Assembly: GCA_024638505.1 (NCBI GenBank)
Contig: JAHEKE010000020.1
Location: 1 to 64,000 of the forward strand
Direction: 5' to 3'
DNA length: 64,000 nucleotides
Source of the DNA: Gammaproteobacteria bacterium
Lineage (GTDB): Bacteria > Pseudomonadota > Gammaproteobacteria > Arenicellales > JAANXG01
Of this stretch, positions 15,604 through 25,113 are shown piece after piece (within the stretch, counting starts at the first letter, position 1; every line of letters begins with the position of its first letter). The position numbers were made by a program, and so were the translations under genes. The notes under the pieces were generated by a model that worked only from the letters and a program-made list of their open reading frames with translations, made no database searches and was not told the DNA's origin.

Positions 15604-18030
15604 TCATTGCTGCAGCGTTGCCCGCGTTCCCTTTGTTTTAAGCAAACGCTTTTTTTTACGCCAGCGTTTACCCCGTGTTGGTGTCGAGCTTGACCATACT
15701 GCACCGAATATAAGGCATAGTGCAGCACCAATGGATACGGTCAATCCAACCGCCTGCAACGGTGGTGTATGGGACAGCAGCAGCATGCTGAATACCAGGA
15801 CGGTAGTGATACAACATACCCACAGCGCTTTAAATGTCGTTGCCCATTCATTCACCGAGTGCGTCAGTCGATTGAAGAACAAGGCGTAGTCGAGACCCAG
15901 ACCAACAACCAATAACAAAGAGACGAGATGGAATACGGTCAACTGGATTTGAGCTATAGCCAGTATCGCCGTAACAACTATCACTGAAGCAATGGTTGGC
16001 GCCAGAATGTACAAGGGTTTCTGCGCATCTCTGAAGCTGAACGCCAGAACCAAGTATATAAAGACAGCGCCCCAGGCCAACAGGCGCAGAACATGGCTCA
16101 TCGCTGTTTGCATGACCTCGTCAGACGCTCGCTTCAGGTCCAGATAGATTATGCTTACACCGTTATCTTCTGCCGCTAGCTCTGCCACGCGTTCAGTGTC
16201 TTTTACTCCGTGCAGCAAGATCGGCGCGATCCATTTACCATCAAGCTCAAACAGCAGCGGAGAGAGTAAAGGTACCAGGTTGGTGTCGCGCAAGGTTTCG
16301 AGCGTGACTGGTTTGATTTTCTTGGTTTGCTCAACGTCAACGATAAACGGATCAAATATATCGCGCCTGAAGGGCAAACCCTCTAGTGCTTCATCCAAGC
16401 GCTTTCTTAAAATTCCTTCCGCGGGCAACAGTGACTGCCTGCTCAGCTGTAACTGCTTACTCGGCAGATACTGAGCGGCGGCATCAAAATCTGCCAGCCA
16501 CCCGCGCTGTACGTAACTGTTGAGCACGGGCATTAACTTTTCGCTCATTCGCAACGCTGTTTCAGCGTTGGGCGCGACAATCGCTATCAGTTTTGCCCCT
16601 GACCACATCCCCAGGTCCTGGCGCAAACTCCGGTCAGCGGCTCGCCTTTCCTCGGGAATCGGACTAAGGGAGTCTAAGCGGTTGTCCCTGAGCGGCCGAT
16701 CCAGGAGTAATAAATAGGCGGACGCAAAAACAACCAGCAGCGTCATCCAGATCCGCGCCTGCGGCGCTTTCCTTCCCAATCGCTCGAGAAAGTCGTGCCA
16801 GCGTTCCATACCCTGCCCTACCGCCACCCGGTTTGGCATGATGTGTGGCAGCAACCACCGGGTTACCGCAGCTGCCATTAAAAGACCGGTTACCGTAAAA
16901 ATACCCAGCTGGGTCAGTCCCTCAAAGTCGGAAAAAATGAGTGATGCATAGGCGATGGTGGTAGTGAGTACTCCCAGTCTGAGGGTCGGCCAAATACGCT
17001 TAACGTGGTCGCGCGCTTTAACCTGGGTGCCCATCATTTGCGATACGAGATGGATAGGGTAATCCACTGCGACACCACTCAGGGTAATCCCAAATGCCAG
17101 CGTTACGCCGTGAATTGAACCAAAAACCAGTAAGACCGAAGCAACAGCCGCCACTACGCCAAGGACCAACGGAACGGTAACCAAAAAAAGAAACAGCAGC
17201 GAGCGAAAGGCTAAAAATAAGAAAGACACAACGAAGACAATCGCAAGCACGGTTAGCAAACGCACATCGGCAGCGATGGTATCTCGGGTTTCAACTGAGA
17301 AAGCCCCTGGGCCGGTTATTGATAACGTAAGATCGTCGTCATTTTTTGCGGCAAACTCAGATTTAAGTTCAGCCAAGGCAGCAGCCTGCCCTCCCACATC
17401 AAACATATCAGACTGCATTTCCAGGATCATCAGGCTTCGCTTCCTGTCGCGCGACATCCATACGTTGTCTATGCGCAAGGGCCCGGTCTCATCCTGACTG
17501 GCCAGCAGCTGGTCAATGAATAGTTTGGATGCCCCAACCGGATCGGCTGCCAGGAAGCTTTTCTCAAAAGCCGCGGTAGAGGAAGCAAGTCCCCTCAATC
17601 TTGCCTCAAGCGCTTGATGTAATCCCTCGACGCTGAACGCGTGCTCTATATCAAGCGGGGCGGCCAGGTATCTGTACTTGAAGATTAGATCTCGGTCTGT
17701 TTCATTGATACTGTGCTCTCCGTTCAGTACACGCGCGTAATGGCTGGAGCTGCGCAGTTGAGCAGCCAGGGCCTTGTTTTTTTCCCGCAGCAGCTGTTCA
17801 TCTGCACCTGAAATCGACACGAACAACAGCTTTGACGTCGCCCCTTTTCCCAGCAGCTTGATTAGTACTTTTTCTGTGGGTGTTTTACTGGCAGGAAAGA
17901 AAACTCCCAAATCAGTAGTCGTTTTGAACTGGGTGATAATCACCCATACCGCCACTAGTAATGCGCAGACCAGTATTGTCCTTGCGCTCAAGCCAACAAC
18001 AAATGATTTTGAATTCAACCGGCTGTCCAT
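15604..18030 (-). CDS. MMPL/RND-superfamily exporter
   Basis: This 808-residue protein has an N-terminal helix (about 14-30), a large periplasmic loop, and a membrane block around residues 250-410. A second helix, second loop and second membrane block (about 640-780) follow, the duplicated layout of MMPL proteins ('predicted exporter', COG4258). FGITLSGVAVDYPIHLVS and LLVVGLGLDYALFFNRL are the conserved helix-4 segments with the proton-relay aspartate. The C-terminus is strongly basic. It follows a LolA-like gene; together they would move a lipid or lipid-linked molecule out of the inner membrane. Substrate unknown. Confidence 0.82.
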   Translation of the reverse strand: MDSRLNSKSFVVGLSARTILVCALLVAVWVIITQFKTTTDLGVFFPASKTPTEKVLIKLLGKGATSKLLFVSISGADEQLLREKNKALAAQLRSSSHYARVLNGEHSINETDRDLIFKYRYLAAPLDIEHAFSVEGLHQALEARLRGLASSTAAFEKSFLAADPVGASKLFIDQLLASQDETGPLRIDNVWMSRDRKRSLMILEMQSDMFDVGGQAAALAELKSEFAAKNDDDLTLSITGPGAFSVETRDTIAADVRLLTVLAIVFVVSFLFLAFRSLLFLFLVTVPLVLGVVAAVASVLLVFGSIHGVTLAFGITLSGVAVDYPIHLVSQMMGTQVKARDHVKRIWPTLRLGVLTTTIAYASLIFSDFEGLTQLGIFTVTGLLMAAAVTRWLLPHIMPNRVAVGQGMERWHDFLERLGRKAPQARIWMTLLVVFASAYLLLLDRPLRDNRLDSLSPIPEERRAADRSLRQDLGMWSGAKLIAIVAPNAETALRMSEKLMPVLNSYVQRGWLADFDAAAQYLPSKQLQLSRQSLLPAEGILRKRLDEALEGLPFRRDIFDPFIVDVEQTKKIKPVTLETLRDTNLVPLLSPLLFELDGKWIAPILLHGVKDTERVAELAAEDNGVSIIYLDLKRASDEVMQTAMSHVLRLLAWGAVFIYLVLAFSFRDAQKPLYILAPTIASVIVVTAILAIAQIQLTVFHLVSLLLVVGLGLDYALFFNRLTHSVNEWATTFKALWVCCITTVLVFSMLLLSHTPPLQAVGLTVSIGAALCLIFGAVWSSSTPTRGKRWRKKKRLLKTKGTRATLQQ

Positions 18031-18127
18031 TAAGTTTGCGCAAAAGAAAAGTGTCGCAAACCCACCTCGGTTGAAGTCATTGAGAATATTAGCGCAAAGA
18101 AGTTCCAGCCCCTGAAAACTACGTAGC

Positions 18128-18730
18128 TCAATGCCGCTCTACTTTTTCATAAGTCAATTGAATGACTGACCAATCTCCGTCGGCTTCCTTGATTTCAGCG
18201 CGCTGAATTAAATCGCCACTACCGAGAAACGTTATGCTCTCAACTTTTTCACGCAAAACCTGCTCTTTGGGAATGAGCACCACCGACCAGTCTTGCTCGG
18301 TTCCACTTGTATTCAACTCGTATCGCGACTCCAACAGTTCCTTTCTGCCCGACATAGTTGCCTGGGCACTGTCGACCAAACCCTTTACCAAAGGGTGCGC
18401 GTCGGCCGCGATAAATTGAGTCCTGCTCTGGCTTTCCTGCTCGCTTCTTTCCTGGTCAATCCTGACGCCATTGCTGTCGACCTGAACCCTTTCCGGGAAA
18501 GGCTCGACCGTTTCTTTGATAAACGTCTGTGGCGCTTTAAAGATAAATACGCCTTTGAGTTTCAGCTGTTTGGTTAAAAATCCAGAGTGCCGTGTTTCGA
18601 CGAATGCCGCTTGCACGTGTCGCAGACCGCGCAAACCTGCCATCACTGAATCGATAGTCCATTCTTGTGCGCGCACATTACTCGAGCCCAGCAGTGTTGC
18701 GAGAACGAACAGGCGGATTAAATTTCGCAT
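18128..18730 (-). CDS. LolA-like periplasmic lipid carrier
   Basis: This 200-residue protein has a cleavable signal peptide (about residues 1-21, ending VRAQ). The body resembles the outer-membrane lipoprotein carrier family: early 'FVETRHSGFLTKQLKLKG', then a string of beta strands. It is more divergent than the housekeeping LolA, which is normally next to ftsK or rarA. Genes of this kind occur paired with MMPL exporters, notably in aryl-polyene-type clusters. It is probably the periplasmic acceptor for whatever the downstream exporter delivers. About 97 bp separate the two genes. Confidence 0.75.
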   Translation of the reverse strand: MRNLIRLFVLATLLGSSNVRAQEWTIDSVMAGLRGLRHVQAAFVETRHSGFLTKQLKLKGVFIFKAPQTFIKETVEPFPERVQVDSNGVRIDQERSEQESQSRTQFIAADAHPLVKGLVDSAQATMSGRKELLESRYELNTSGTEQDWSVVLIPKEQVLREKVESITFLGSGDLIQRAEIKEADGDWSVIQLTYEKVERH

Positions 18731-18867
18731 TTATATTGTGCAGCACGCAGTCAATTAAGATTTAACAAAAGGCATTATAAACGCTGAGCCTGTCAGCGAT
18801 ACAGGCTGAAAACGGCTCGCTGCTTAAATCACTCGCACAGGCAGGAGAGGCTGAGTATGCAAAGCTA

Positions 18868-19215
18868 TCAGTTGATGACCGAGATAATCACTCGATCGAA
18901 TTCGAAGTACACCGTGTATTCATCGTAGTACCAGCGGTTAATCGGCGGGCTCCCCACTGGAGCTGCTTCGTTGTTCGGCTGCCCAAACTTCGCGCGAACC
19001 ATTTCCATGGTCATATTGTTGCTCGGTACCGGCTCAAGATAACTCCTACGGGCGGATGATACGGTGAGGGGCTGTGCTGGGGCTTGCATGCTGCCAGGTT
19101 CAGCAGCAGGAGATTCCGCAACCGGAGCTTTGTCATATCGCCATTCGCCGGCTGCTGCAGGATATACCGGAGTCAACAGCGCGCAGGCAAGCAGAAAGCA
19201 GGGTGGGTGTTTCAT
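18868..19215 (-). CDS. Small secreted protein with BamE/SmpA-like C-terminus
   Basis: The 115-residue product has a signal peptide (cleavage after about PAAAG), a Pro/Ala-rich linker (residues 28-55), and a compact C-terminal part containing MEMVRAKFGQPNNEAAPVG and WYYDEYTVYFEFDRVI. The 'M..V...FG.P' followed by W.Y....V.F..D.V is the pattern of the SmpA/OmlA (BamE) fold, but there is no lipobox cysteine. It is not BamE itself. It may be a periplasmic protein of unknown role. Direction is shared with heme A synthase upstream. A 7-bp AGCCTGT/ACAGGCT hairpin lies about 65 nt past its stop. Confidence 0.6.
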   Translation of the reverse strand: MKHPPCFLLACALLTPVYPAAAGEWRYDKAPVAESPAAEPGSMQAPAQPLTVSSARRSYLEPVPSNNMTMEMVRAKFGQPNNEAAPVGSPPINRWYYDEYTVYFEFDRVIISVIN

Positions 19216-19272
19216 AATATTTCCTCCACTTATCTATTGTAGTAGCCAAAAGCACTTCCATCCAATAGTGCA

Positions 19273-20340
19273 TCAGCGGACCGACTCCACCAAGCTTCGG
19301 GGGTTGTCTCGTTGCTCACGATGAAGCTGATGTGTGACATACAGCGCCAATGAGAATAGCATGAGCGCACCGCCCTGATGCGCGACCGCTAAAGGCACCG
19401 GCACAATGTAAAGCAAAGTAGCGATACCCAAACCAATCTGCACAGCCAAAAAGAGCAAAAGAATATTACTGCTGAGGCCTATACTGGAATGCTGCGTACG
19501 CCTTATCGCATACCAAAAACCCACAATCAGAATAACAAGAACGAAAGCTACGCAGCGATGTATAAACTGAACGGTAACGATGTTTTCAAACAGATTCCGC
19601 CAAAGCGGTTGCAGCACCCATAGTCCGCTGGGTATCCACTGATCATACATTTTAGGGAAAGTGTTGAATGCATAGCCCGCCTTTGTACCTGCAACGAAAC
19701 CCCCGGTAATAATCATCACTACAACTGCTGCAACAACAACCCATGCAAACACTTTCACTGCGCGCGGATTGGTGACATCATCCGACGGTGCACTTCGGTT
19801 GCGCACAAGATCAAAAGCCAGCCACAACATGTAGCCGAATATAAGAACAGCCAGAATTAAATGCGCGGTCAGGCGATAGGGGCTGACGCGAGGGTTGTCT
19901 ATGAGGCCACTCTGCACCATATACCAGCCCAGCAGGCCCTGCATTCCACCGAGGATAAACAACAGCAGAAGTTTTACGGTCAGTCGGCCATCTAGTTTTC
20001 GCGCGACCAGAAAAAATAAAAACGGAATCAAAAATACGATGCCTATCAAACGGCCCAGTATGCGGTGGGCATATTCAACATAGAAAATTCGCTTGAAATC
20101 TGACAGCGCCATGTCTTTGTTTATCAGCTGATACTCTGGATATGCTTGGTACTTTTTAAATGCTTCTAACCACTCAGCCTCGCTAAACGGTGGAATAACT
20201 CCCATTATGGGCGCCCATTCCACCATGGACAGACCGGACTGAGTGAGGCGCGTCACGCCACCAAGCAGGATCATACTAAAGACCAGCAAGCAGCAGAGCA
20301 GTAACCAATAGCCGATCAGTCTGTCATTGGACATCTTCAT
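19273..20340 (-). CDS. ctaA: Heme A synthase, COX15/CtaA type
   Basis: I start at the ATG at 20340 rather than a TTG 18 bases upstream, giving 355 residues and about eight membrane helices. GGVTRLTQSGLSMVEWAP, EYAHRILGR, FIHRCVAF and VAHQGGALML hold the conserved histidines that bind heme. It converts heme O to heme A for aa3-type cytochrome oxidase. The long form with the SGLSMVEWAP segment is the type known from alphaproteobacteria and mitochondria (COX15), not the usual shorter gammaproteobacterial CtaA. No ctaB or oxidase genes are adjacent. Confidence 0.9.
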   Translation of the reverse strand: MKMSNDRLIGYWLLLCCLLVFSMILLGGVTRLTQSGLSMVEWAPIMGVIPPFSEAEWLEAFKKYQAYPEYQLINKDMALSDFKRIFYVEYAHRILGRLIGIVFLIPFLFFLVARKLDGRLTVKLLLLFILGGMQGLLGWYMVQSGLIDNPRVSPYRLTAHLILAVLIFGYMLWLAFDLVRNRSAPSDDVTNPRAVKVFAWVVVAAVVVMIITGGFVAGTKAGYAFNTFPKMYDQWIPSGLWVLQPLWRNLFENIVTVQFIHRCVAFVLVILIVGFWYAIRRTQHSSIGLSSNILLLFLAVQIGLGIATLLYIVPVPLAVAHQGGALMLFSLALYVTHQLHREQRDNPRSLVESVR

Positions 20341-20423
20341 GGGAAAAATCAGATACAAAGATCATCAAAGGAATAGGCTGTAAAAATATTACCGTTCAGT
20401 CTCTGTGTTAGACCGATGTTTAC

Positions 20424-21635
20424 TTAATCATACTTACTGAACAGCAGCGTGCTGTTGGTTCCGCCAAAGCCGAAGCTGTTTGACATAACTGTTTTCAACT
20501 TTGCCTCAGTCATGGTTTGAACGATCGGAAACCCGTCTGCCGCTGGGTCAAGCTTTTGGATATTGGCGGATTCAGCTATGAATCCGTTCTCCATCATGAG
20601 CAGTGAATAAATAGCCTCACATACGCCGGCCGCGCCTAATGCATGACCGGTAAGCGATTTTGTGGAACTGATAGGCGGTATGCCCTCGCCAAAGACGTTG
20701 CGCAACGCCTCGAGCTCCTTCAGGTCTCCCACCGGAGTGCTGGTTCCATGCACATTTACATAGTCGACCGGTGCGTCATTTGTCTGCAGCGCCTGCTGCA
20801 TGCACGAAACGGCTCCTTCGCCTGAAGGCTGAACCATGTCGTAGCCGTCAGAGGTGGCGCCATAGCCGGTCAGCTCAGCATATATCTTAGCCCCCCTGCG
20901 CAGCGCGTGTTCCAGCTCCTCCATCACCAGCACACCACCGCCACCAGAGATGACAAATCCGTCTCTATCAACATCATATGGACGGGAAGCGGTAGCCGGG
21001 ATTTCGTTATATTTTGCGGACAACGCACCCATGGCATCAAACAGGCACGAGGTGGTCCAATGCACTTCCTCTCCACCACCGGCAAACACCATGTCCTGCT
21101 TATCGAGCTGGATAAGTTCCGAGGCGTGCCCAATGCAGTGCGCACTTGTCGCACAGGCCGAACTTATAGAGTAACTGACGCCCTTGATCCGCATCGCCGT
21201 GCCTATGCAGGCGGCGTTGGTGCTGGCCATAGTGCGCGTCACCATGTAAGGGCCTACTTTACGAACACCGCGCTGGCGTAACAAATCTGCAGCATCGACT
21301 ATATTTTTTGGAGATGCCCCTCCTGTACCACAGATCAGCCCGACACGGGGCTGGGAAATATCACCTTGTTCAAGACCGGCATCTGCGACCGCCTCCTGCA
21401 TAGCGATGTAGTTAAAAGCCGCGGCATCACCCATAAATCGCTTAACTTTCCGGTCAATGTGTTCAGCGATCGATATATTGACCGTGCCCTCAACTTGGCT
21501 GCGCAGACCCATCTCCGCGTATTCAGCTTTATACTCTATTCCTGAGCGGCCTTGACGCAGGCTCCTCATGACCTCAGCTTTATTGTTGCCAATGCTGGAC
21601 ACGACACCCATTCCCGTTACCACAACTCGACGCAC
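20424..21635 (-). CDS. fabB: 3-oxoacyl-ACP synthase I (KAS I)
   Basis: This 403-residue condensing enzyme has the active-site cysteine in [14 protein letters not shown] (about C161), and the two histidines in [14 protein letters not shown] and [12 protein letters not shown]. The FabB-type C-terminus NSFGFGGTN is present. It elongates acyl-ACP and, in Gammaproteobacteria, extends the cis-3-decenoyl chain made by FabA. The start is GTG with GGAGG a few bases upstream. It is 18 nt downstream of fabA, the standard fabA-fabB operon. Confidence 0.96.
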   Translation of the reverse strand: MRRVVVTGMGVVSSIGNNKAEVMRSLRQGRSGIEYKAEYAEMGLRSQVEGTVNISIAEHIDRKVKRFMGDAAAFNYIAMQEAVADAGLEQGDISQPRVGLICGTGGASPKNIVDAADLLRQRGVRKVGPYMVTRTMASTNAACIGTAMRIKGVSYSISSACATSAHCIGHASELIQLDKQDMVFAGGGEEVHWTTSCLFDAMGALSAKYNEIPATASRPYDVDRDGFVISGGGGVLVMEELEHALRRGAKIYAELTGYGATSDGYDMVQPSGEGAVSCMQQALQTNDAPVDYVNVHGTSTPVGDLKELEALRNVFGEGIPPISSTKSLTGHALGAAGVCEAIYSLLMMENGFIAESANIQKLDPAADGFPIVQTMTEAKLKTVMSNSFGFGGTNSTLLFSKYD

Positions 21636-21653
21636 TCTACCTCCTTAATAAAG

Positions 21654-22175
21654 TTAAAACGGTTCAATGGATTTAAACAAACCAACTCTTAAGTCTTTTG
21701 CTTTATATATATCCTTGCCATCAGCCTCAACAGTGCCGTCCGCTATTCCCATGTGAAGCTTACGCATGATTACGCGTTTCAGATCCAGCCTGTAGCGAAC
21801 CAACTTGGTTTGCGGAGTGACTTGGCCGCCAAATTTTACCTCGCCCGAACCAAGAGCTCGTCCCCGTCCCGGGCCTCCGCGCCAGCCAAGAAAAAAACCG
21901 CCCAGCTGCCAAAGCGCATCCAGCCCCAGGCAGCCTGGCATTACAGGATCACCCTGGAAATGGCAGGCAAAAAACCAAAGATCGGCCCTTATGTCCAGCT
22001 CCGCCACGATAGAACCTTTGCCGTAATGTCCGTCTGACTCATTGACATGAGTAATGCGATCAAACATCAGCATGGGGGGCAAAGGCAGTTGGGCGTTGCC
22101 ACGGCCAAACAGCTCCCCGCGCCCACAGGCGAGCAGCTCTTGATAATCGTACTGTTGCTTTGGCGTAAAAGACAC
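21654..22175 (-). CDS. fabA: 3-hydroxydecanoyl-ACP dehydratase/isomerase
   Basis: The 173-residue protein opens with [15 protein letters not shown] and has the active-site histidine in [24 protein letters not shown] (about H72), with the paired aspartate in the GLDALWQ helix. This is the FabA hot-dog dehydratase that makes and isomerises trans-2-decenoyl-ACP for unsaturated fatty acids. The start codon is GTG; no better in-frame ATG precedes the conserved region. Length agrees with E. coli FabA (172 residues). Confidence 0.96.
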   Translation of the reverse strand: MSFTPKQQYDYQELLACGRGELFGRGNAQLPLPPMLMFDRITHVNESDGHYGKGSIVAELDIRADLWFFACHFQGDPVMPGCLGLDALWQLGGFFLGWRGGPGRGRALGSGEVKFGGQVTPQTKLVRYRLDLKRVIMRKLHMGIADGTVEADGKDIYKAKDLRVGLFKSIEPF

Positions 22176-22203
22176 AGCTTAAGATAGTGACATCGGAGAT
22201 GGT

Positions 22204-22231
22204 AGCCTACCTAGGCAAATACAAAAATCAA
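22204..22231 (-). promoter_or_regulatory. Candidate fabA-fabB promoter
   Basis: On the minus strand TTGATT (22231-22226) and TAGGCT (22209-22204) are 16 bp apart and lie about 30-55 bp before the fabA start. The sequence between pyk and fabA also holds a short perfect GCAGC/GCTGC hairpin near 22264-22277 without a T-run. No clear FabR or FadR operator was recognised. Confidence 0.4.
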
Positions 22232-22344
22232 GCGACTTTAGCGATGTAAGGCTCCCCGTGCCTGCAGCTAAGGCTGCGCAAGTATCTCGGACTGCAGACA
22301 GTGTGAGCCATAGTCCCGCTATCGATTTCAACTCGAACTAAAAG

Positions 22345-23769
22345 TTACACGATTAACATTTTCATGGAATTGGTGCCGCCGACTACTCCAGTCAGTTCCC
22401 CCTGAGTCACAATCACCGCATCTCCTTTGGCCACCACCCCCAGCCGGTGAAGTTCGCCCAGTACTTCGCTTTGCGCTTCGTCACCGCGCTGCCCTTCTTG
22501 GATATCAAAGTAAATCGGGTACACTCCTCGATACAATGTCACCCTGCGCAGGGTTGTTGTTCGCCGCGACATGGCGAAAATGGGCAGGCCGCTGCTGATA
22601 CGGGACATCCATTTCGCCGTTCTGCCGGACTCAGTCATAGCCACGATGGCGCTGACGTCATAATGATTGGCGGTATACATGGCTGCCATCGCCACCGCCT
22701 CCTCAATAGTTTCAAACTGAGCTTCCATGCGGTGAGTGGATACCATGGTTGCACGCTGGCGCTCAGCACCGATACAGATACTCGCCATCGTTTTCACCAC
22801 CAACGCCGGATATTTTCCGATCGCTGTTTCAGCCGACAACATGACCGCATCGGTGCCATCCATTACCGCGTTTGCCACATCGAGCACCTCGGCTCGGGTT
22901 GGTTGCGGGTTTTCCACCATAGATTGCATCATGTGGGTAGCGGTTATTACGATGCAGTTAGCCAAACGCGCACGCCGAATAATGTCTTTTTGTACACCCG
23001 GTAGCTCAGCGTTACCGATTTCAACTCCGAGATCACCCCGGGCAATCATAATCACGTCCGACGCCGTGATGATTTCATCGATATGATCAACTGCCTCAAC
23101 GCGCTCTATTTTAGACACGATCCGCGCCTGCCCGCCTGCAGCCTCCAATAACCATCTTGCCTGGCGGACATCCTCAGCATTGCGCACGAACGACACCGCT
23201 AAATAGTCTGCCTCCAATTTCGCTGCGGATTTGATGTCTTCTAAATCTTTCTTAGTTAGCGCACCTGCCGTCAATCCACCTCCCTTCAGATTCAAACCCT
23301 TATGGTCTGTCAGCACCCCGCCGTTGTTTACCACGCAGCAAATCTGGTGTTTTTCCAGCTTTTCCACGGTCATCCTGATGCTGCCATCGTCTAATAGCAG
23401 CACGTCGCCGGGGTTCACATCTTGGATCAAACCTTTGTAGGTAACACCGACTCTCGTTTTGTCTCCCTCTGCCGGTCCAAGCTCTGTGTCTAGAATGAAT
23501 GATTGCCCATCTTGCAGCACAACAGATCCCTGTTTAAAGCTTTCTATTCGTATTTTTGGCCCTTGCAGATCAACCATGACTCCAACATATCGTTCCTGCG
23601 CCTTCGACCTCTCGCGTATTTTCTCAACCCGAGCTTGATGGATAGCAAAGTCCCCATGGGAGAAGTTAACCCGCGCCACGTCCATGCCATTCGTAACCAG
23701 TTCGTCCAGAACCTCCACGTTGTCCGTGGCCGGGCCTACCGTGGCAACGATTTTTGTTCGCCGAAGCAT
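22345..23769 (-). CDS. pyk: Pyruvate kinase
   Basis: This 474-residue protein starts RRTKIVATVGPATDN. It carries VMVDLQGPKIRIESF, the catalytic-lysine segment ARIVSKIERVEAV, and the metal/substrate loop DVIMIARGDLGVEIG, followed by MMQSMVENPQPTRAEVLDVANAV. These are pyruvate kinase hallmarks. The C-terminal domain is complete. It makes ATP and pyruvate from phosphoenolpyruvate. It lies 55 nt downstream of pgk in a tkt-gap-pgk-pyk run. The fba gene that often ends this arrangement is absent. Confidence 0.96.
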   Translation of the reverse strand: MLRRTKIVATVGPATDNVEVLDELVTNGMDVARVNFSHGDFAIHQARVEKIRERSKAQERYVGVMVDLQGPKIRIESFKQGSVVLQDGQSFILDTELGPAEGDKTRVGVTYKGLIQDVNPGDVLLLDDGSIRMTVEKLEKHQICCVVNNGGVLTDHKGLNLKGGGLTAGALTKKDLEDIKSAAKLEADYLAVSFVRNAEDVRQARWLLEAAGGQARIVSKIERVEAVDHIDEIITASDVIMIARGDLGVEIGNAELPGVQKDIIRRARLANCIVITATHMMQSMVENPQPTRAEVLDVANAVMDGTDAVMLSAETAIGKYPALVVKTMASICIGAERQRATMVSTHRMEAQFETIEEAVAMAAMYTANHYDVSAIVAMTESGRTAKWMSRISSGLPIFAMSRRTTTLRRVTLYRGVYPIYFDIQEGQRGDEAQSEVLGELHRLGVVAKGDAVIVTQGELTGVVGGTNSMKMLIV

Positions 23770-23824
23770 TAAGAGAAATTCATCAGCCTGTAAACGGAAT
23801 GTTCAAGTGTAATTGTGCACTTAC

Positions 23825-25006
23825 TTAGCCGCTACTTCTTTGTTCGAGCATTTCAACAGCGGGCAGCGTTTTCCCCTCAAGGTACTCTAAAAAGGCTCCG
23901 CCGCCGGTCGAAATATAGGAGATATCCCCTTTGATGTCATACTTGTCTATCGCTGCAAGGGTATCTCCACCACCGGCAATGGAAAACGCTTGGCTTGCCG
24001 CTATTGCCCGAGCAATAGTCGCCGTGCCATGCCCAAACTGCTCAAACTCAAACACGCCTACCGGCCCGTTCCAGACAATTGTTCCTGCACTCTGCAGAAT
24101 TTCAGCGTAGTGCTGTGCGGTCTCTATGCCGATATCCAGTATCAGTTCATCCGCCAGAACCTGATCGACCGTTTTTATTGTTGCGTCCGCAGTTTCGGAA
24201 AACTCTTTGCCCACGACCACGTCGGTGGGTAGCGGAATTGCGCTTCCTCTATTTTGCGCTGCCTGGATAAGAGTTTTAGCCTGGTCTACGAAGTTTTTTT
24301 CGTACAGGGAACGACCCACCCCATGGCCCGCTGCCGCGATAAACGTGTTCGCGATGCCGCCGCCTGGGATCAGCCGATCGACAATATTGGTCAGCGAATG
24401 CAGCAGACCCAGCTTGGTCGACACCTTGGCGCCTCCGACCACCGCCACCATCGGGCGGGCCGGATTCTTTAGGGCTTTGGCCAAGGCCGCCAGCTCCGCC
24501 GCCAACAGTGGACCGGCACAGGCGACTGCAGCAAACCGTGCAACGCCGTGCGTGCTTGCCTGTGCTCTGTGTGCCGTTCCAAATGCGTCCATAACATAAA
24601 CATCACACAAAGCAGCGTAGCGCCGGGCCAATTGCTCATCATTACTCTTTTCGCCAACGTTGAAACGGACGTTTTCCAACAATACAACCTGACCATCCGC
24701 CATTTGATCCATCCGCTGCAGATAGTTTTTTATCAGTGGAACCTCATGCTGCAGCAGCTCTGACAAACTTTGCGCCACCGGCTGCAAGGAAAACTCTGCC
24801 TGGGACTCTCCCTCAATTGGACGACCCAGATGTGACATCAGCATGACTTTGGCACCAGCTTCGCGCGCGTATTCAACCGTAGGCAGAGATGCGCGGATGC
24901 GTAAATCACTGGTTATTTTTCCATGCTGCAGCGGAACGTTCAGATCTTGTCGGATCAGCACACGCTTACCGGCAAGACCTACATCCTCCATGCGTTTTAT
25001 CGACAT
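23825..25006 (-). CDS. pgk: Phosphoglycerate kinase
   Basis: The start is placed at the ATG at 25006 ([15 protein letters not shown]); a TTG two codons earlier is less likely. The 393-residue product has [17 protein letters not shown], the substrate-binding MLMSHLGRP, the ADP-binding [10 protein letters not shown], and the C-terminal [14 protein letters not shown]. Length and motifs are those of bacterial PGK. It reversibly transfers phosphate from 1,3-bisphosphoglycerate to ADP. It follows gap on the same strand with a gap of about 107 bp that contains a short GGATAA/TTATCC dyad. Confidence 0.96.
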   Translation of the reverse strand: MSIKRMEDVGLAGKRVLIRQDLNVPLQHGKITSDLRIRASLPTVEYAREAGAKVMLMSHLGRPIEGESQAEFSLQPVAQSLSELLQHEVPLIKNYLQRMDQMADGQVVLLENVRFNVGEKSNDEQLARRYAALCDVYVMDAFGTAHRAQASTHGVARFAAVACAGPLLAAELAALAKALKNPARPMVAVVGGAKVSTKLGLLHSLTNIVDRLIPGGGIANTFIAAAGHGVGRSLYEKNFVDQAKTLIQAAQNRGSAIPLPTDVVVGKEFSETADATIKTVDQVLADELILDIGIETAQHYAEILQSAGTIVWNGPVGVFEFEQFGHGTATIARAIAASQAFSIAGGGDTLAAIDKYDIKGDISYISTGGGAFLEYLEGKTLPAVEMLEQRSSG

Positions 25007-25113
25007 ATGCAATTTTCGTCGCAGTCCCGGGGATAGCGTTAAGGGATAATCGCTGTTATCCGTCAGTTGCTACCCAACCAGGATGGTTAATCCACACTGA
25101 CCGACGTAGTCAG

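Noticed and set aside
22264-22277. GCAGC-TAAG-GCTGC hairpin between pyk and fabA as a terminator.
   Set aside because: The stem is five pairs and no T-run follows in either direction.
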